Shown here: positions 1 through 11,216 of the stretch, in pieces
Layout of the letters: each line of letters opens with the position of its first letter
Position numbering within the stretch: position 1 is the stretch's first letter
NCBI GenBank assembly: GCA_963682055.1
Contig: OY821740.1
Location: 19,678,814 to 19,742,813 of the forward strand
Origin: Primula veris
Taxonomy: Eukaryota > Streptophyta > Magnoliopsida > Ericales > Primulaceae
Length of the DNA stretch: 64,000 nt
Reading direction: 5' to 3'
Program-made: the position numbers and the translations under genes
The notes under the pieces: model-generated
What the model was told of the DNA's origin: nothing
Databases searched by the model: none
Seen by the model: only the letters and a program-made list of their open reading frames with translations

Positions 1-2156
1 CGATAGGGCAGAGGAGCAGAAAAGTGTCCGTACAGCACAGAGCAGCTATAATCGCTGAAGTGCAAAAGCTATTGGAAGCCGGAGCCATAAGGGAGGTCTA
101 CTACCCAAAATGGTTGTCCAACCCGGTCGTCGTCCCAAAGAAGAATGGAAAGGAGAGAGTCTGTATAGACTTCACCAATCTCAACAAAGCTTGCCCGAGG
201 GACCACTTTCCCCTTCCAAGGATCGATCAATTGGTGGATGCAACTGCGGGAGCAGAACGGATGACCTTCCTTGATGCGTACTCAGGATACCATCAGATTC
301 CCCTCGCCCACGAGGATCAGGAAAAGACATCGTTTATATCGCCTTTAGGAAATTATTGCTATACGGTAATGCCGTTCGGCCTACGCAACGCGGGGGCAAC
401 ATACCAAAGGATGATAACAAGGGTATGTCGAGATCATATAGGGAAAACAATGGAGGTATACATTGACGACATGGTCGTCAAGAGCGAAAAGGCTACATCC
501 CACCTCCAAGACCTTAGAGATGTCTTCCAAACGTTGGGCGAGCACAAACTAAAGCTCAACGCGAGCAAGTGTGCGTTCGGCATCAGCAAAGGGAAATTTT
601 TGGGGCATATGGTTAGCCGACGAGGAATAGAGGCTAATCCCGATCAAATCGCAGCTCTACGGAACCTAGCAGCACCCAAAAATAAGAAGCAGGTACAAGA
701 GCTCACGGGAATGATGGCCGCGTTGAGCAGGTTCATCAGCCGATCCGCAGACAAGGGATGGCCGTTTTTTGAATCACTCAAGAAGGATAAGAAATTCGAG
801 TGGGACCCGGAATGTGAAGCTTCATTCAACAATCTCAAAGAGTACTTGAGGACGCTGCCACTGCTAGTAAGGCCGAACAAAGGAGATATTCTGGCGTGCT
901 ACCTAGCAGTTTCCACTACAGCTGTGAGCACAGTTATCCTAAGAGAAGAAGGTCGCGAACAATTTCCGATCTACTTCGTCAGCAAGACTCTGGTCGAAGC
1001 TGAAACACGTTACCTACCCTTGGAAAAGTTGTGTTTGGCATTGGTCGTCGCAACCAGAAAGTTGCCACACTATTTTATAGCTCATCAGGTCAGTATATAC
1101 ACGAAATTTCATATCAAAGAGTCACTTCGATGGACAGACATCAGCGGTCGAGTTGCCGCCTGGGGGGTCGAACTATCCCAATTTCATATCGAGTTCGCAC
1201 CCCGTCATGCCATAAAGGGACAAGTCTTGGCCGATTTCGTCGCGGAGTTCACCGAAGGCTATGACGAGCCTTTGGCACTCTCTCCACAATCACACTGGCA
1301 GATACATGTCGACGGATCAGCCACCAAGGACGGATCCGGAGCAGGGATCGTCCTAAAGTCTAAAGAGGGAGCAATCATCGAAAAAAGCATAAAACTGGGC
1401 TTCCGAGCTACCAACAATGAGGCAGAATACGAAGCCATGATAAATGGCATGCTCATTGCCCGGTCCCTTGGGTGCTCCCACTTAATTGCAAGTTCAGATT
1501 CCATGCTGATCGTCAATCAAGCCATCGGCGAGTACCAAGCCAAGGATGACAGAATGATCCTCTACCAGGAAAAAGTCCAAAGCTTGATGACTACTTTCGA
1601 GCAGTGCGAGCTAATAAAAATCAACCGCACTGAAAATGCACATGCCGATGCCTTGGCCACCCTAGCCTCGACATTAACATTAACTGACACTCGGTCGATC
1701 ACAGTGGAACTACTGCCGACCCCGAGCATAACCAAAAGAATAGACCGAGTAACATCAGTACAATATGAACTGGGTTGGATGGACGACATGATTCACTACC
1801 TGCGGAGCGGAACCCTCCCGGCAGATAAGATAAAAGCATTGAAAATTACGAGAAAAGCTCCTCGTTTCTGGCTGTCCGACGACGATAAACTGTACAAATC
1901 CAGTTATCGAGGACCCCATCTTCTGTGTGTCCGGTCCGAAATGCAGCTACCGGTATTGGAGGAAATCCACGAAGGATCCTGCGGAGCACACATCAAAGGG
2001 CGGTCCCTTGCCAATAAGGCAATCACCCAAGGATATTGGTGGCCCTATATCAAGCGAGACGCCAATTTATACGTCCAACGTTATGACAAGTGCCAACGAT
2101 TCGCCAAGATACCTCGGCTCCCATCATCTATGATGACCCCGGTATCGGCACCATGA
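1..2156 (+). CDS. pol: Tat-type pol, 5'-truncated by the window edge: RT, RNase H, aRNH and integrase zinc finger; ends at a premature TGA
   Basis: The frame is open from the first complete codon (position 3); the first internal ATG is at 24. Reverse transcriptase shows FLDAYSGYHQIPL, MPFGLRNAGATYQRM and the catalytic YIDDM. It is followed by the Ty3-type RNase H (FVSKTLVEAETRYLPLEK) and a second, archaeal-type RNase H (HVDGSATKDGSGAG, NNEAEYEAM, SSDSML, HADALA), the hallmark of the Tat lineage. The integrase zinc-binding segment follows (HEGSCGAHIKG to the C-C pair). The first cysteine of that pair is Tyr here (VQRYDKC) but Cys in the copy at 35271-37007. Translation stops at TGA 2154-2156, where the other copy has TGG (Trp). 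The same frame stays open beyond the stop, so this is one point mutation and not a gene boundary. Confidence 0.93.
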   Translation, partial: IGQRSRKVSVQHRAAIIAEVQKLLEAGAIREVYYPKWLSNPVVVPKKNGKERVCIDFTNLNKACPRDHFPLPRIDQLVDATAGAERMTFLDAYSGYHQIPLAHEDQEKTSFISPLGNYCYTVMPFGLRNAGATYQRMITRVCRDHIGKTMEVYIDDMVVKSEKATSHLQDLRDVFQTLGEHKLKLNASKCAFGISKGKFLGHMVSRRGIEANPDQIAALRNLAAPKNKKQVQELTGMMAALSRFISRSADKGWPFFESLKKDKKFEWDPECEASFNNLKEYLRTLPLLVRPNKGDILACYLAVSTTAVSTVILREEGREQFPIYFVSKTLVEAETRYLPLEKLCLALVVATRKLPHYFIAHQVSIYTKFHIKESLRWTDISGRVAAWGVELSQFHIEFAPRHAIKGQVLADFVAEFTEGYDEPLALSPQSHWQIHVDGSATKDGSGAGIVLKSKEGAIIEKSIKLGFRATNNEAEYEAMINGMLIARSLGCSHLIASSDSMLIVNQAIGEYQAKDDRMILYQEKVQSLMTTFEQCELIKINRTENAHADALATLASTLTLTDTRSITVELLPTPSITKRIDRVTSVQYELGWMDDMIHYLRSGTLPADKIKALKITRKAPRFWLSDDDKLYKSSYRGPHLLCVRSEMQLPVLEEIHEGSCGAHIKGRSLANKAITQGYWWPYIKRDANLYVQRYDKCQRFAKIPRLPSSMMTPVSAP

Positions 2157-3026
2157 CCATTCGCACAATGGGCAATTGATATAGTCAGAAAGCTTCCTAG
2201 AGCGCCCGGCAGCGTCGAATATCTGATCGTGGCGACGGACTACTTCACCAAATGGGTTGAGGCTAAACCTCTCCGAGAAATTAAAGCCAGTAATGTCAAA
2301 CAGTTCATCTGGGAGCACATCATCACAAGGTTCGGTATACCATACGCCATCGTCGCAGACAACGGCACCCAGTTCAAGGAAGCCAATCTGCAGCTTTGGT
2401 ACGAAGAACTCGGTATCCGAAAGTTTTATTCGACGCCAACATACCCACAGGGTAACGGCCAGGCAGAGGTATCAAACCGAACCGTACTAGACGGCATCAA
2501 GACAACCCTTGAACAAGCAAAGGGGAGATGGCCCGAGCGGCTACTTAACGTTTTATGGTCGTGCCGAACTACACCAAAGACGGGCACCAGAGAAACCCCG
2601 TTCAGTTTAGCTTACGGCGTCGAGGCCGTCATACCGACTGAAATCGGGCTACCAACACTACGAACAACTTTAGTCGAGCAAGGAAACAATGAACAAAGAA
2701 TGAGAGAGGAACTCGACATGCTAGACGAGAAACAAGAGATAGCAGCTCTTACGCTAGCTAAATATCAACAAGGCGTTAAGCAAATGTATGACAAGAGGGT
2801 GAAAGGGATCAAGGAGTTTATGGTCGGAGAATTGGTGCTGCGACGAGTAACGGTCTATACCCGAAATGAAACACATGGCAAATTAAGCCCCACCTGGGAA
2901 GGACCATACGAGATCGTCAAGAAAACAAGCCCGGTTACCTACAAACTCAAAAGCGTTCTGTTCGAAAACAGCAGAGGGGAGAAAAATTCTTGGAACGTGG
3001 CTAACCTAAAGAAGTACTACATATAG
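2157..3026 (+). pseudogene. pol: Integrase catalytic core and C-terminal domain, in-frame continuation of pol after the premature stop
   Basis: This segment continues the reading frame of the preceding pol and would need readthrough of TGA 2154-2156, or internal initiation at ATG 2229, to be made. The integrase D,D-E residues are visible in ATDYFTKW, VADNGTQFK and GNGQAEVSN. A GPY/F-type C-terminal module follows (SPTWEGPYEIVKK) and the product ends KKYYI. No chromodomain is present, as expected for Tat elements. The mate in element 2 has the same C-terminus, so the end is natural. The integrase core looks intact, but this copy cannot make a normal full-length polyprotein. Confidence 0.88.
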
Positions 3027-3127
3027 ACATACAAGTACAGGTGCACCTTACCACCCCTGCTTAATGACATTGTCTTTTATCTTTTGAATAAATTAAATGT
3101 CTTATCATGATGTCTAACAATTGCAGC

Positions 3128-3540
3128 TGAAATTCCCAAACGGCCTGAGTGCCTAGGAATACTATGAAATTCCCAAACGGCCTGAGTGCTTAGGAATACT
3201 ATGAAATTCCCAAACGGCCTGAGTGCCTAGGAATACTATGAAATTCCCAAACGGTCTGAGCGCCTAGGAATACTGTGAAATTCCCAACATGGCCAAGTGC
3301 CTAGGAATACTGTGAAATTCCCAACATGGCCAAGCGCCTAGGAATACTTTGAAATTCCCAACATGGCCAAGTGCCTAGAAATACTGTGAAATTCCCAACA
3401 TGGCCAAGTGCCTAGGAATACTGTGAAATTCCCAACATGGCCAAGTGCCTAGGAATACTTTGAAATTCCCAACATGGCCAAGTGCCTAGGAATACTGTGA
3501 AATTCCCAACATGGCATGTCTAAAAGAATGCCTAGGAATA
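3128..3540 (+). repeat. 37-bp minisatellite at the pol / antisense-gene junction, element 1
   Basis: About 11 tandem copies of a 37-bp unit of the form GAAATTCCCA...GTGCCTAGGAATACT. Two unit types occur in blocks: AAACGGCCTGA in the first four copies and ACATGGCCAA in the rest. The array lies between the pol stop (3026) and the stop of the antisense gene (3878), where sense and antisense transcripts would converge. Element 2 has a related but longer-period array at the same place (34572-35165). Confidence 0.95.
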
Positions 3541-4658
3541 CTCAAATATATGCAGGTACCTATCGATCCAATGAGCAGGGATGGCAAGTAATACAGAGAG
3601 AAGAAGAACAATTCAGGCCCACATTATGGAGACGATATATTAACATATGGCGAAAAACAATGAAAAGAAAGGAAAAAAGCAAATGAAAATATACCACATT
3701 ACAGAGGCGACACAATATCAAACGAAGAAATCAACAAAGGAAAATAAATCCAATCAATGAAATATCAGTACGACAATGGGAAGCTCATAACACACAAAAA
3801 AAAAAAAAAAAAGACACAAATAGTCCTCGCCCGCATTACGGAGGCAACGAGATATCACCAACAATGAAGAAACGGATTTAAGAACTACTGCTACATGAGG
3901 AACATGACGGTAACTGACCGAGTTCAACCTCTTCGTCATCCGTCGTCGTGTCCCCATCCGTCTCCTCGCCATCAAACCGTTCCTTAGAGATGAGTGCATC
4001 GAAATTGGTCGTATGAGCACCAACGCAAGTCAGCGTCTTAAGCCGCGCGGAGAACTCGGCTTCTTTTGCGAAATCGTGAGCATCCGAGGCCGCTTTACGA
4101 CGAGCATCATCGAAGGGAAGATTACGAGCTTCGATCATAGCCGCGGAAGCATCGTATCTGGTTCGGGCTAAACGGAAATACTTAACCAACATATTGGCTT
4201 GGGTTACCAACGACTTTAATTTGCCGAAGTATTTTTCCTTCACACGCCAATATCGATCCAAACGACGCTCCTGAACATTAACAACATGCTCAGTACGGCG
4301 AACATATTCTCGAAAAGAGGCCGCCTGAGTTTTCAGCTTGGCCCGAAGTCGAGCACATTGGTCGATCAACTTGACGTTTTTGCCCATCAAAACGATGTAA
4401 GGCCACTTGGCAGGCACCTCACTAGCCGCACCAGATGAGACTTTGTCCCGGGCAGCACCAGTAGGTCCTAACCCCGGGCTAACTAGGCATGGAGAACCAG
4501 CCTGGTGCGACATAGTAGCGTGTGCCTATAAAAAACAAAACACAGGGAAGAAGGAGACGAGATGAATATTCAACCGCAAGAAATGAAAAGACGAAAAGAG
4601 AAAAACGAATATTTTTATACAAGCTACAAATTAAACGACAAAACAAGCTACTCAGTCA

Positions 4659-5252
4659 TTAATCCGATAACCCCTCAACAGACGCTGAGGTCTCAACGAC
4701 GTCAGCAAAATGAATATCTCGAAGAGAAACAATTTGCGTCCCCAAACGTTCACGAACGACCGCATCTACTCGGTTCAAGGCAGCAGTGGTCTCAGTTACC
4801 CCGGCCGTCGCATCAACTATGCGTTCTGCCCGGGCCACACCACTCATCCCTTTTACATGCTCCAGCACCTCTAAAGCGCGAACTCGGGCCCAATACGCTT
4901 TGGCAAAGGATAATAGCAGGTCCGCATCCTCGAAAACGGCCCCTAGGACCAAGTTCAAGCTCGTCACACGGCCTCGGGCTTCATCACGAGAACGCCGAAG
5001 TGCACCAAGAAGTTCCTTCGCTTTACCCTTGTTTGCCGTATAATATGCGGTCTTTTTGCTGAGTTTCTCTCCCAAGTCACGTAACCGAATAGACAAATTT
5101 GCAATATGAACATTCAGATCCTCGATTTTATGACGAGCAGAATTCAGTTCAGCAGTTAGGGCAGCCTTAGATCTTTCAAGACTATCTATAACGTCACCTA
5201 CACTACGACTAGGCGAGCTCCAGACCACCACGGCAAGAGGATTATTAGGTAC
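4659..5252 (-). CDS. Extra coiled-coil exon of the antisense gene, present only in element 1
   Basis: An open segment of 197 codons follows a good acceptor (TATTGTCAG|GTACC) in phase 0 with the preceding exon and ends at TAA 4659-4661. It is rich in Arg, Glu, Ala and Leu, consistent with a coiled coil (SLERSKAALTAELNSARHK, LRDLGEKLSKKTAYY). In element 2 the same place holds only a 104-bp intron, so the segment was lost there or gained here. It could be an alternative last exon, or part of a longer product if a donor near 4670 splices to 4525. I do not recognise a family. Confidence 0.55.
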   Translation of the reverse strand, partial: VPNNPLAVVVWSSPSRSVGDVIDSLERSKAALTAELNSARHKIEDLNVHIANLSIRLRDLGEKLSKKTAYYTANKGKAKELLGALRRSRDEARGRVTSLNLVLGAVFEDADLLLSFAKAYWARVRALEVLEHVKGMSGVARAERIVDATAGVTETTAALNRVDAVVRERLGTQIVSLRDIHFADVVETSASVEGLSD

Positions 5253-5437
5253 CTGACAATATTTTGTTTTCACATCCTTCAAAAGATGACAACCCCTCAA
5301 ACAGGAAAATTAACCCGAGAAAGCCCAACAGAAAGAAAACGCAGCACCTATATTATCACTTCCCCAAAAGAATATGTTTCTAGATACAAAAGAGACCCAC
5401 AATTCGGATACCAAAAGACTACACAATAACAAAAACA

Positions 5438-5441
<4 letters not shown>

Positions 5442-5496
<55 letters not shown>
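5442..5496. repeat. (AT)n microsatellite
   Basis: An uninterrupted run of about 27 AT dinucleotides lies just after exon 4 of the element 1 antisense gene, within the proposed intron. Element 2 has a poly(T) run at the corresponding place. Confidence 0.97.
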
Positions 5497-5497
<1 letters not shown>

Positions 5498-8033
5498 TGC
5501 CACAAAAATGGTCAAGGTTCCACCTGAGGAGATGCCGGTGGGGGAGCAACAGTAGCATCAGGTCGAGGAGTGGACGGGGCCGACATAGAATTAGGACGGA
5601 GCGCTGTCGAAATTGTCTGCCCCGGCAGCCGGGGAAGCTCCTCTTCACGAAGATTCGCCCAGTCTAAGGGTTTCGGCGGTGCACCATGCGGACAGGGATA
5701 CACCAATTCCGACCACGCCCGATCCGACAAAGGCACCTTCGCGAAATTGAGCGCCCGCACATGCGCGCAATAGACGGAGAAATTAGCCATCATTGCTAAC
5801 CTTGCCCGCTCCTCCGCATGTGCCGTTTTCAGAGCGGCCACCTCAGCCTTTTCGGCTTCCACGTCCTCCGCCAGGAGCAAGTTCTCCCCCTCTAGTTGGT
5901 CGTACTTATCGACCATGCTCTCTTTTTCAGCCTTCAACTTATCGACATCCTCGGTCACTTGCAGAAAGTCCACCGACAGCTTGTCATAATTATCGCCCAG
6001 GGTTTTATTCTCGGCGACCAGTTTCTCTTTCTCGGCTTCAAAAGCCACAAACATGTCCTTTATCTTCCGATCGTTCTCCTCGACCATCTTCTCTTTCTCA
6101 GCCCCTAGCGCTGCCATCCGATCCCTTAACACCACGATACCCAAGACAACCTGTACTTTAACAACATCAGATTCCAACCAAAATGCGAGCATCATGGCAT
6201 ACATAACAAAATACTCGCCAAACGTACCCGCAGCGCATCAGCGTTGGCCTGCTCTATAACCGACATGGTAGGTCGAGCAGCTATTTTTTCTGTATCCTTG
6301 AAAGCAAGGGGCTTTAGAGCAGCATACCCCATCTTCAAGGCTCGGGGTTGCTCCAACAGCTCACCCCCACATCGGTCAATGTAACGGGTCATTGCAACCC
6401 CATCCACCGACACCTTTTCAGGTCCCTCGGGAACCTCATCCTCCCCACCACTCCCAACACCCACGGCAGTCTCTTCGCCGGCTTCCATCTCCACTTCTTC
6501 CCTCACCTCCTTATCTGAAGGAACAGTCTCAGGGGCCCTATGCTCGCTTACATCCCAGTACGGATGGGCGAGGTAACAGGCAGATCCTTCGTATCCTCGG
6601 CACGAACAGGCGAGATGACAGGAAGGATCATCGTATCCACGCCCATATTCACCAGGCGGTTGATATGACCGAATAGGTTATCGATCGACCCCTGAAACAC
6701 AATAATACCCATTGACCGGGCAAGAGCAAGGGTAACCAATGGAGAACTCAGTCGCTGAAACAAGATAACTAATAAAGCAAAGAACTAGAGAACTAAACGA
6801 TAACAATCAAAACACAAGAGAATCAATATACATATACACATACATCGCCAGGCGTAGAGGCATCCTCGGTGGTATCCCCTTGGGAAGCAGCAAACACCCC
6901 CTCGCCCATGCCAACGTTAGCAACCTCCTCGGTGACCGATGTATCGGTTCCCCTAGCCCTCTTTGTTGTTCCAACGACAGGGTCAGACCCACGACGCTTA
7001 GAACGAACAGGCTTTTTTCTAAGCCGAGCAGCACTTCGAGCCCGGACCACTTTCAAGAATTCCTCCTCGGGCTCCTTGGGGATCTCGGGCGCAGGATTCC
7101 CCTTGGTCACCGGCCCCACAGGGTACCCGAGCAGCATGGGAGCAGTACGGCTCGCAGGATCTGGCGTCGGTCCAGGCCCCCACCATTTCCAAAGAGCTAA
7201 CAGAGCCTCTACATTGGGAGCGCCGAAGTCTAGCATAGTGGGAGCATTGGTAGCCGGTCCAGGAATCTGGTGTCCCGCACAACCCCATTCACCGGAAGCA
7301 ATAACGATACCAAGATTGTGCTCTTTGTTGGTATCCGGCAAACCGGTAATGAGCCGGCAAAAGGCACGCAGGGTCTTCAAATACGAGCTGCGACGCTCAA
7401 AGCTCAAACTATAGACTCCGAAGACGTCCTTCAGTTCAATAGGTATTCCGGACAACTCCGATAACCTTTGGATACCATTCAGAGTACGGTAACCATTTAG
7501 GGCCAGTTGGGCCGGAGCAATCCGGACGGCCTCAAAGAACGACGCCACCCAGCTAGTAAAAGGAAGCCGAAGACCCCCAGTAAAGAATGCCGAAGAACGC
7601 ACAGCAACTTCTGCGACAGGAACAAATCCCATCACCTCCTCGTCAGAAACAGGCAGCCTAATGTGTATGTTATCCGGTATTCCGGCGAGCCTCTTAAAGT
7701 CCTCTTCCACAAATGTGCCCACTTGGGCCAGACTTTGGGACAGAATTTCCTGTCCAAACGTCATCAAAACTCCATCAATATACTAACCAAACACCCAAAC
7801 CAAAACAACATTACCATAACGAGAGCCACCACCCCCCACTCAAATTAACCAGAAACCCTACGTTTTACTACCATCCCAATCAACACAACTCCAATACATA
7901 AGAACCATCAGACATATATAGACAACCTAGACCATATACCAACGCCACATCTATGACCACAACGACAAATCAAATACAAACCCTAAAAACAAAAAAAAAT
8001 AATGAATAAAGGAAAAACACTTACAGTTATCAT

Positions 8034-8836
8034 TATGAGCAAGCAAGCGAGAACAGCAGCAAGTCTATCGACAATACAACGAAACCCTAGATCGAGCGGC
8101 GGAATGATTTTCCTTTTTGGCGGGAAGAATATACTTTAGAAAGAGAGACAGATATTTTCTTCAGCAAATTGTGTGATAAAAACAAAAGGGATTACTTGGC
8201 ACAGTAAAAGGAAGTGGAGTCACTAAAAGAATAAAATAATAACCGTCCTTTCGTGTGACAGAGGTTTACCTCTTTTTGCAACCATACAAAAGTCCACAAC
8301 CGCTGCTATTTTTACAGATAAACGCTCCAGATTTTGCCACGTCAGAGTGTATCCCACTACCCAAGGCAGTTCACATCATTACACCTAAATAAACGGCCAG
8401 TGGACCCTACCACTAAACGCTTCCAGCATACGCTACTGCTATTATCACACCGAGGACGGCCCCCGATTAAGGTGGACGACCAACCTTCTCTTCAACAAAT
8501 GGCACACCGAACAAGATGGACGGAGACCGTTCTTCGCTCAACGGCATTTAAGCCTCAAGCCGAATAACGCTCTCCGGGGGGATAAACGTGCATATTGCTC
8601 GGTGTCCAATATTGTGTAAACGTCGAATGATATCAACATAAAAGCAAAGCGAACACAAGAAATAAAGTAAGATAGACAGAATCAAGTGCAAGACAAGTAT
8701 TATTCATCCACAAAGGGGGAAACACAAACAATACAACCGAAAAGAAAATTTTACAAAGAAATACAACCATCCAACTTCTTTGAACTACCCCCATGTCGGC
8801 ATCCTTCTGGGCCAAGAGCTCCTCCAGACGCTCCTT
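8034..8836 (-). promoter_or_regulatory. Upstream region of the element 1 antisense gene
   Basis: No credible coding sequence. On the minus strand an ACGTGGC core (complement of 8336-8342), an ABRE/G-box-like motif, lies about 300 bp before the exon 1 ATG. It is conserved in element 2 at 30802-30808. The flanking sequence is also well conserved between the copies. Regulatory use is inferred only from conservation. Confidence 0.35.
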
Positions 8837-9133
8837 TTACCTAATCAAACAAGAAATAGCCATCTCAGCCTGTTGCAAGGCATAAGACTGAGACTTGCAT
8901 TTTTGCTCGGCCTTGAAACGAGCAGTGCCCTCCTCGTCCCAATATTGTTTAAACCTCCTCACTTCAGTCTGAGCACACTTGAGATCATGTTTCAGCCATG
9001 ACATCTCAATTTCTTTTAGCTCAAGAGGAGTTAAATCCTCCTCCCCGAAACCAGGCGGTCGAGGTAGCAAGAAAGTAGGCTCCTCTTCTAGAAGGGCTTT
9101 CTTTTTGGAGGCAGATCTAGTGATAGGAGCCAT
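8837..9133 (-). pseudogene. Small antisense gene e, element 1: acidic/coiled-coil protein, prematurely stopped
   Basis: It starts MAPITRSASKKKALLEEE and continues PTFLLPRPPGFGEEDLTPLE into a helical, charged segment. It ends after ISCLIR at a TAA, where the element 2 version (30044-30406) continues for 22 more residues, so this is a C-terminal truncation. A TATAAA motif sits on the minus strand at 9214-9219, about 80 bp before the ATG, and is conserved in element 2. The basic start followed by an acidic Pro-rich stretch is distinctive, but no family is recognised. Confidence 0.6.
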
Positions 9134-9376
9134 CTCAAACAAAAGCAAGTTAGAAGCAGCAAAAATTAGAAAGAAAGGAAGATTGGATAATGAAGTACAG
9201 ACAATAGGGAGCATTTATAAGGAATCAAAGGGCACGAAGTACGAGGCGTCACAACGGTTCATAAGACAAAGGCACGAGATACGAAAAGATACATCTGATT
9301 CTAATACAAAAGAAAATACAAGTTCCAAAACAAAACAAAAAAAATATATATACGTCAGATAACCAGCCCAATCCAA

Positions 9377-9856
9377 CTAAGGATCAATGGGTGGAAAAAC
9401 CGAACTGCCAGACCGAGAGAAAGCAAAACGAGCAGAACAGTTCAACCGAGCTTGGTAGGAATCATTCATGGCGACCAAATTGTCATTTTTCGAGGAGAGT
9501 TCGGATTTCTCCTTAGTAAGAGCCATGACGCGCTCCTCAAGCCGAGCATTCTTAACCATCATGCTAGCTAGGCCTCGAGGGGAGTTATCAAACACATCCT
9601 GAGCATGGTCCCAAATCTCCTCGGCATCATACCAGGAGTTGGCCAGGTGATTTCTCTGCAACAACAAATGATCGAGCTGACGACTCAAGGACGAAATCTG
9701 GGTCCACTTCATAGTCTCTTCGGGATGAGAGCCGAACATACTCAAGGCTAAAATGCCATACTCCCTCTCAAGCCTCACCATTCGTCGACGGACCCGGGAT
9801 ACCTCAGTATCCAAGCCCTTCATCTGAGCATGATATCTCACTACAGGTTCAGACAT
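9377..9856 (-). CDS. Small antisense gene d, element 1: 159-aa coiled-coil protein
   Basis: It begins MSGPVVRYHAQMKGLDTEV at ATG 9856-9854 and ends SGSSVFPPIDP. It is full length and co-linear with the 159-aa copy at 29344-29823. Helical heptad-like stretches surround a conserved WYDAEEIWDHAQDVFDNS segment; the C-terminus is Ser/Phe/Pro-rich and not helical. A TATAAGTA motif (complement of 9955-9962) lies about 100 bp upstream and is kept in element 2. Two copies with the same length and ends make a real gene likelier than a chance frame. Function unknown. Confidence 0.65.
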   Translation of the reverse strand: MSEPVVRYHAQMKGLDTEVSRVRRRMVRLEREYGILALSMFGSHPEETMKWTQISSLSRQLDHLLLQRNHLANSWYDAEEIWDHAQDVFDNSPRGLASMMVKNARLEERVMALTKEKSELSSKNDNLVAMNDSYQARLNCSARFAFSRSGSSVFPPIDP

Positions 9857-10916
9857 TCTGGGAAATTGTTAATAGTACAAAAAAATTTATATAGAGGATG
9901 ATGGAGAAGCAAACAATAAGAGTTGATGAGAGATAACTACTAAGAAAATAAGAGTACTTATAGTGCAATGGGAGCATGCATATTTCCTGACAACACTTGG
10001 GAACATGCATATTTCCTGACAAATACTTGGGAGCATGCATGTTTCCTGACAATACTTGGGGGCGTGCACCTATGATCGACAACGTGAGGTATAGGTCTAC
10101 AGTCCAGCAAGAAATAAAGGTACAAGATACTCAAAAGGTCCACGTCCCAACAAACCACAAATTCAACAATAAGAAAAAGTACAAGATAAAGGTGCAAAAA
10201 TAGAAGGACAAATATAATTTTCATTAATGAAGATGGGATATATCATTGTTCATTACATCAGAGTACATCCGAAAAGAAAATCTGTCACATCCGAAAAGAA
10301 AATCTATTACATCCGAAAAGGAAATCTATTACATCCGAAAAGAAAATCTGTTACATCCGAGATAAAGATCTATTACATCCGAGAAGTGCTAGTACAGAAG
10401 ATCAGGCAAAGAAGATCAACTATATCAGCAGGCCGAGTGAGCAGGAGGCGCCAAAAGAAAAACATAAGAAACAAGAAAAAGAGGAAAAGAAGAAAAGTGC
10501 AAGAAAAGAGGAAGATAAGAGGGGAAGGAGAAGAAGAAAATGAAGAGGAACATAAAAAAGAAGTGAAAAGCAAGAAGAGGAAAAGAAAAATGACAAAAAC
10601 CCTAGACGTAACACAAAACCCTTAGGATCACAGGGTTGATTGTTACATCATAGTGGTGCAAAAAAGAAGATGAAGAAAAATTAAAGAGAAAGAGCAGAGG
10701 AGGAAGAAATGAAGGAGACTGACAAATAAAAAGGAAGTCAAAGACACAAAACAAAAAAGAAAGGGAAAAAGAAAAACAAGTAGAGAGAACAAAGCATAAA
10801 AACAAAAGAGGAAGAGGAAGAAATGAGGGAAACTGAGAAATAAAAAGAAGAAAAAGAAAGAGATGGGAAAAGATGGGGAAAAGAAAATGAAAGAAATAAA
10901 AAGAAAAAAGGTGAGG
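9857..10916. other. Spacer between antisense genes d and c, element 1, with short repeats
   Basis: It contains three spaced copies of a 'gggagcatgcatatttcctgac'-type unit (9968-10060), at least five copies of ACATCCGA followed by an AAAAGAAAATCT-type tail (10264-10385), and a long purine-rich (plus-strand A/G) tract at 10430-10915. Apparent reading frames here are low-complexity products of that tract and are not called as genes. Confidence 0.7.
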
Positions 10917-11216
10917 CTAAGGAGACAACGAAGTGGATCGGTATCGGTGAGAGGGCCCGGCAGAGACATTCCTGTCTTGGAGTGTCGGGTTACCCCTCAA
11001 CACCTCATTCTCTTCGACTAGAGCCCGACGAGCACGTCGGCAATAATCCAATTCGGATCTTAGCCAAGTTAATTCCCGGACCATCTCGGAGTGATGATAA
11101 CGCATCACCTTCAATTCCTCCTCGGCATCCTTCAACAGCCTTTGTACATGGCCATAGGAGGCTTCAAAAGCCTCCACTTGCAAAGCCAATGCTGATTGGG
11201 TGAAAGGACCAGACAT
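10917..11216 (-). CDS. Small antisense gene c, element 1: 99-aa coiled-coil protein
   Basis: It starts MSGPFTQSALALQVEAFEAS and ends in a Ser/Arg-rich tail (SAGPSHRYRSTSLSP). The middle is a charged helix (LKVMRYHHSEMVRELTWLRS). The frame is open upstream to another ATG (11288), but the TATAAATA motif (complement of 11301-11308) lies so close to it that the inner ATG at 11216 is the better start. The start and motif are shared with element 2 (27960-28253). No function recognised. Confidence 0.62.
   Translation of the reverse strand: MSGPFTQSALALQVEAFEASYGHVQRLLKDAEEELKVMRYHHSEMVRELTWLRSELDYCRRARRALVEENEVLRGNPTLQDRNVSAGPSHRYRSTSLSP

Larger units (their letters stand above)
3878..8033 (-). pseudogene. 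Spliced antisense gene of element 1: Transposase_28-like domain plus coiled coils (frameshifted)
   Basis: Proposed exons, in transcript order: 8033-8025 (Met-Ile-Thr), 7749-6844, 6754-6228, 6150-5524, then either 5252-4659 (ends in a stop) or 4525-3878. Introns show GTAAGT...GACAG, GTATGT...TTTCAG, GTACGT...TACAG and ...TATAG, and the first four exons join in phase 0. Exon 2 resembles the 'putative gypsy type transposon' (Transposase_28) domain: LRLPFTSWVASFFEAV, then ALNGYRTLNG. Exon 4 is a Glu/Lys-rich coiled coil. Relative to element 2, exon 3 has lost one base near 6550, producing a TAA. The function is unknown. Antisense extra ORFs are established for Tat elements; the exon model is my inference from two copies. 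Confidence 0.72.

Noticed and set aside
3128..3540. CRISPR-like array
   Set aside because: Units are direct tandem repeats without unique spacers, in a plant retrotransposon.
4562..5062. Plus-strand 166-codon frame in element 1
   Set aside because: It overlaps the minus-strand coiled-coil exon and has random composition, so it is a shadow of that exon.
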